This document shows, one piece after another, positions 59,629 through 64,000 of a DNA stretch of 64,000 bases. Below the pieces are notes generated by a model. It was given only the letters and a program-made list of their open reading frames with translations, was not told where the DNA came from and searched no databases. The DNA comes from Sphingobium nicotianae (GTDB lineage: Bacteria; Pseudomonadota; Alphaproteobacteria; Sphingomonadales; Sphingomonadaceae). The stretch is taken from positions 62,001-126,000 of the forward strand of contig NZ_JAHGAW010000011.1 in NCBI RefSeq assembly GCF_018603885.1. Reading direction: 5' to 3'. The translations under genes were made by a program, and so were the position numbers. Position 1 is the stretch's first letter. Every line of letters begins with the position of its first letter.

Positions 59629-61902
59629 GCTGTCTTGCCGATGATGGGAAGCTGCCGATAGCGCTTGCCACTGATCGTCGAGAGCGCGCTCGCCAGCGCC
59701 GGGGCAACGGCCGGGACGCCGATTTCGCCAACACCGATGGGGTCGCCGGTGGGATTGTCGAGGAATTCTACCATGACGTCACCTGTATCGCGCAAGTGCG
59801 GCAGGCCGTAGTCGCACAGCCGCATCGCGACGGGCATGGAATTGCGGTAGCCGGGCGCCGCGCCCAGCGCCGCCGCCAGACCGAAAATCAGCCCGCCTTC
59901 AATCTGTTGGCGGGCAATGTCGGGATTGATCTGATTGCCCGCATCGACCACCGCGACCATCCGCTGCACGGCCACCCTGCCCTGCGAAAAGCCGGCCTCG
60001 ACCAGCACGGCGATGTAAGCACCGCGCATCATGTGGCAGGCAATGCCCTGCCCGCTGCCACGCAAACCGCCCTGCCAGCCGCCGAGCGTCGCGCAGGTGG
60101 TGAGGCACTGGACGAGGCGCGGATGCGCGCCCAGCATCTGGATGCGGAAGGAGAGCGGCTCGACGCCGGAGACGATCGCCAGCTCGTCGATGAAGCTCTC
60201 GGAGAAGAACGTGCCGTAACTATCCGCATTGCCACGCCAGCGGCCGGCGGGAAGATCGATGTCGGCGGGGTAATGATCCACCTGGAAATTGGGGATGGCA
60301 TAAGGCAGGTCCATGCCCGCGACGGCCAGCGCATCGGCCTTGCCCGCGGTCGAGGCCAGCGCCGCCGCCCGCGTCTCGCCGTGGCCGACGCGGCGCCAGA
60401 CCTGGGCGAGCGCGGCCGGCGCCGCGACCTTGGCGGACCAGCCCTGCACGAAGCCCGTCGGCCCCAGTCGCGCCGTCATGCGCGCCTTGGCGGGCGGGCG
60501 CGGGCAGTCCCGGATGATATCCTCCGAGCGCGACCAGAGGAGCTGCACCGGCGCCCTGGCCGCGCGCGCGATCAAGGCAGCCTGCACGCCCGCATCCACC
60601 TCCATCTTGACGCCGAACGAGCCGCCGGCGAACAGGGGATAGACGGTGACGCTGCTCTCGGCGACGTCCAGCGCCTTCGCGATCGCCTGGCGCGCCAGCA
60701 CCGGCGCCTGGGTCGGCATCCACACCTCGACGTCGCCCTCGCGCACGCGCGCCGTCGCCGCCATCGGCTCGAGCGGGAGATGCAGCGCCGGCGCCACCGC
60801 ATAATCGGCGCGCACGACCTTCGCCCGATCGAAGACAGGCTGCACATCACCGCGCTTGAAGAAGCCCGCGCCATTGTCACCGGCAAAGGCATCGTCGAGC
60901 GCCTTGCCGATCGCATGATCGTCGAGCGCCGGACCGCTCAGCGTGAACACCGGATCGAGCCGGTCGAGCGCCTGATTGGCCGCCCACCAATTGCGCGCCG
61001 TGACCGCGACCCAGCCCTGCTCACGCACGATGCCGATCATGCCCTGAACCTTGCGCGCCGCGCCCTCGTCGATCGACTTGAGGCCCGCCGCATTCACCGG
61101 CCCCTGCCGGATCGCCGCATAGATCATGTCCGGCAAGCGGATGTCGGCGGCATAATTGGCCGAGCCGTCGATCTTGGCGGGCACGTCGAGGCGCGGTGCA
61201 TCGCTGCCGACCAGCGCATCGTCGCGATCGTCGGGACGGAAAGGCAGCACCGGCGGCAGCTTGAAGCCCGCAGCCTCATGCGCGATCTCGCCGATGCGCA
61301 CCTTGTGCTTGCCGTCCGACACGATGCCGTTCACGATGTCGCAGGCTTCCCAGGCGACGTCCCAGCGCGCCGCCGCCGCCATGCAGAGCAGGACGCGTGC
61401 GGCCGCGCCCGCCTTGCGCAGATCCTCGTAGAAATTTGCGACCGAGGTCGATCCGCCGGTCAGCATCAGCGAGGAGCGGCGCGCATATTCGTCGACCGCG
61501 CTGTCGCCCCAGCTGCCGAAGGCGCGCTTGACCGGACCGTCGAACCATTCGCGCGCGAGCAGTCGATTGGCATAGACCGGCCCCGGCGGCGCCGGCTGCA
61601 CCGCAACCGTGCGCCAATCCGCACCGAGCTCGTCCGCGACAATCTGTGCGAACAAAGTGAACACACCCTGGCCGAGCTCCGCCTGCGGCACCATGACGAT
61701 GACCTGTCCGCCGCGATCGACCTTCACGAAGGCCCCGAACGCGGTCTCGCCCTTCGCGGCATCGGCCTGTTGCTCGTAGTGGCGCGGCCAGAGCATCCAG
61801 GCGAGCGCCAGTCCGCCGCCCGCCGCCGCGCCGGTGAGCAAGGTGCGGCGGCTGAGGCGGAGGCGCGAACCGCCGCTCCCGTCGTCCTCGCTCGTCGGCG
61901 CC

Positions 61903-61910
<8 letters not shown>
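59625..61910 (-). CDS. Molybdopterin-binding oxidoreductase large subunit (IorB-like)
   Basis: This 761-residue protein is a xanthine-dehydrogenase-family molybdenum hydroxylase subunit nearest isoquinoline 1-oxidoreductase beta. A twin-arginine-like signal LSRRTLLTGAAAGGGLALAW sends it to the periplasm. Molybdenum-site segments include QAELGQGVFTLFAQIVADEL, GGSFGVKMEVDAGVQAALIA and the terminal GVGEIGVPAVAPALASAL with the catalytic glutamate. The start is TTG 61910, overlapping the mrp stop by eight bases; it is uncertain. The small 2Fe-2S subunit that normally pairs with such proteins is absent here. It is coupled to hemH. Confidence 0.85.
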
Positions 61911-62922
<1,012 letters not shown>

Positions 62923-63058
62923 GAGCGCGCTCTAGACGCATCGGATCGCCAGCGCAAAGCGTCGCGGCCGCTATTTTGGGAGAAGATTTGCGGAGGGGCC
63001 GCGCAATATTGCCTTGCCCACCCTGTATTTCCTCAGTTCGCCTCCCTATAGAAGCCCT

Positions 63059-64000
63059 ATGGACACGGACATGACGGAGCGCACAGGCCGCCCGCTGGCA
63101 ATGAGCGAGGGCGGCCCCTGGGGCGGCAAGGATGAGGACCAGTCGGGCGGCAAGGGCGGCGATGGCCCCCGTAACCCGTGGACGCCGCCTCCGCGCGACG
63201 ACGCCGGCGGCCGCGGTCCACGCGGTCCCAGCGCGATCGACGAACTGCTCCGGCGCGCCCGTGAGAGCTTCGGCGGCGGGATGCCGAACGGCCCGACCGC
63301 CCGCTCGCTGTGGCCCTATGCCGTCGGCGCGGTGGTCGTCATCTGGCTCGCTTTGACCAGCTTCCACAGCATCGGCGCCAAGCAGCAGGGCGTCGTCTCC
63401 TTCCTGGGCAGCTACAGCCGCATCCTGACTCCCGGCGTCAGCATGACTCTGCCGGCCCCGCTCGAAACGGTCCAGGTCATCGACGTGCAGGAGATCCGCA
63501 CGCTCGATCTCGGCTCGGCCGGCGACGAATCGCAGCGCCTGATGCTGACCGAAGACCAGAACATCATCGATCTGGGCTATTCGGTGCGCTGGAACATCAG
63601 CAATCCCAAACTCTATGCCTTCCAGATCGCCGATCCCGACAAGACGATCGAAGATGTCGCCGAATCCGCCATGCGTGCAGTCATTGCGACCGTCTCGCTG
63701 ACGGACGCGATGGGATCGGGACGTGGCGCGATCGAGACGCAGGTGCAGCAGCGCATGCAGGAGATTCTCGACGGCTATCATGCCGGCATCCGCATCCAGG
63801 GCGTTGCGGTCAAGCAGGCCGATCCGCCGGACGCCGTCAACGACGCGTTCAAGGAAGTCACCGCCGCGCAGCAGACCGCCGAGACCTATATCAACCAGTC
63901 GCGCACCTATGCGCAACAGCTCGAGGCGCAGTCGCTCGGCGAGACGGCGGCGTTCGACAAGGTCTATGAGCAGTATAAGCTGGCGCCGGAAGTGACGCGT
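63059..64000 (+). CDS. hflK: HflK, N-terminal part (runs off window)
   Basis: This gene is cut by the right edge after about 314 codons. The product is the HflK partner of HflC, which surrounds and tempers the FtsH protease in the inner membrane. The N-terminus is glycine-rich (GGPWGGKDEDQSGGKGGDG), then PRNPWTPPPRDD and ARESFGGGMPNG. One membrane span follows (LWPYAVGAVVVIWLAL) and the SPFH/band 7 domain starts at GAKQQGVVSFLGSYSRILTP. Three ATGs are possible: 63059, 63071 and 63101. None has a strong ribosome site; the first is used here. hflC should follow outside. Confidence 0.9.
   Translation, partial: MDTDMTERTGRPLAMSEGGPWGGKDEDQSGGKGGDGPRNPWTPPPRDDAGGRGPRGPSAIDELLRRARESFGGGMPNGPTARSLWPYAVGAVVVIWLALTSFHSIGAKQQGVVSFLGSYSRILTPGVSMTLPAPLETVQVIDVQEIRTLDLGSAGDESQRLMLTEDQNIIDLGYSVRWNISNPKLYAFQIADPDKTIEDVAESAMRAVIATVSLTDAMGSGRGAIETQVQQRMQEILDGYHAGIRIQGVAVKQADPPDAVNDAFKEVTAAQQTAETYINQSRTYAQQLEAQSLGETAAFDKVYEQYKLAPEVTR

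Overview
The window is 64 kb of high-GC, densely coded chromosome from an alphaproteobacterium, most probably a member of the Sphingomonadales. The reasons are: proteins with PEP-CTERM tails of the PEPxxWxxMI type; split aerobic cobaltochelatase genes cobS and cobT; short palindromic intergenic repeats built on TTCGAGC..GTCGAGA..; gene orders such as lpoA-like/rsmI/yraN/gshB and rsmB/rpe/heparinase/purH; and frequent GTG and TTG starts. It looks like core genome with small accessory insertions. There is no prophage, transposase, CRISPR array, rRNA or recognisable tRNA. The left edge cuts priA and the right edge cuts hflK.

Layout. 0-9 kb: priA (partial), an outer-membrane DUF2490 protein, fsa, a divergent lpoA-like lipoprotein and rsmI-yraN-gshB set, a DedA protein, then xerC, a Nudix hydrolase and bolA on the minus strand. 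8-15.6 kb: a J-domain protein, a methyltransferase, an Hsp70-like chaperone, cobS, two minus-strand PEP-CTERM genes, and cobT. 15.6-24.7 kb: a polysaccharide-type flippase with an unknown partner, exported MsrA, an aspartate-type aminotransferase, pabB-pabC, NnrU and prs. 25-28 kb: nadE and gltX.

28-35 kb holds a TonB-like gene behind a long palindrome and then the riboflavin genes: ribD, ribE, an unusual helix-turn-helix/RibB/dead-RibA fusion, an EamA permease and ribH. 35-39.4 kb: a TetR regulator divergent from a Rieske oxygenase, an Old Yellow Enzyme and COQ9. 39.5-42.4 kb: feoAB behind a Fur-like box, then ssb. 43-50 kb: a tiny DUF1674 gene, rsmB, rpe, a heparinase-family protein, a pentapeptide-repeat protein and purH. 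50-56.5 kb: a TonB-like protein, a flavin oxidoreductase/GtrA/multi-membrane-span triplet likely to act on envelope glycans, exported MsrB, a lipoprotein and an EI24 protein. 56.5-64 kb: adenosine kinase, a tight minus-strand run (mrp, a molybdopterin oxidoreductase large subunit, hemH, phaB, an RHH protein) and hflK.

The most interesting signals are these. (1) RibB carries an N-terminal helix-turn-helix and sits 12 bp behind a perfect inverted repeat lying inside a near-leaderless extended -10 promoter, which suggests an enzyme that regulates its own gene. (2) A 36-bp palindrome covers the tonB promoter. (3) The cobS-cobT pair is split by two oppositely oriented PEP-CTERM genes. (4) The UGM-like/GtrA/GT-C-like triplet may be an uncharacterised envelope glycosylation module. 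(5) A molybdopterin hydroxylase large subunit has no iron-sulfur partner and is translationally coupled to an Fe-S carrier and ferrochelatase. All functions are read from the sequence and general family knowledge; no search or structure prediction was run.
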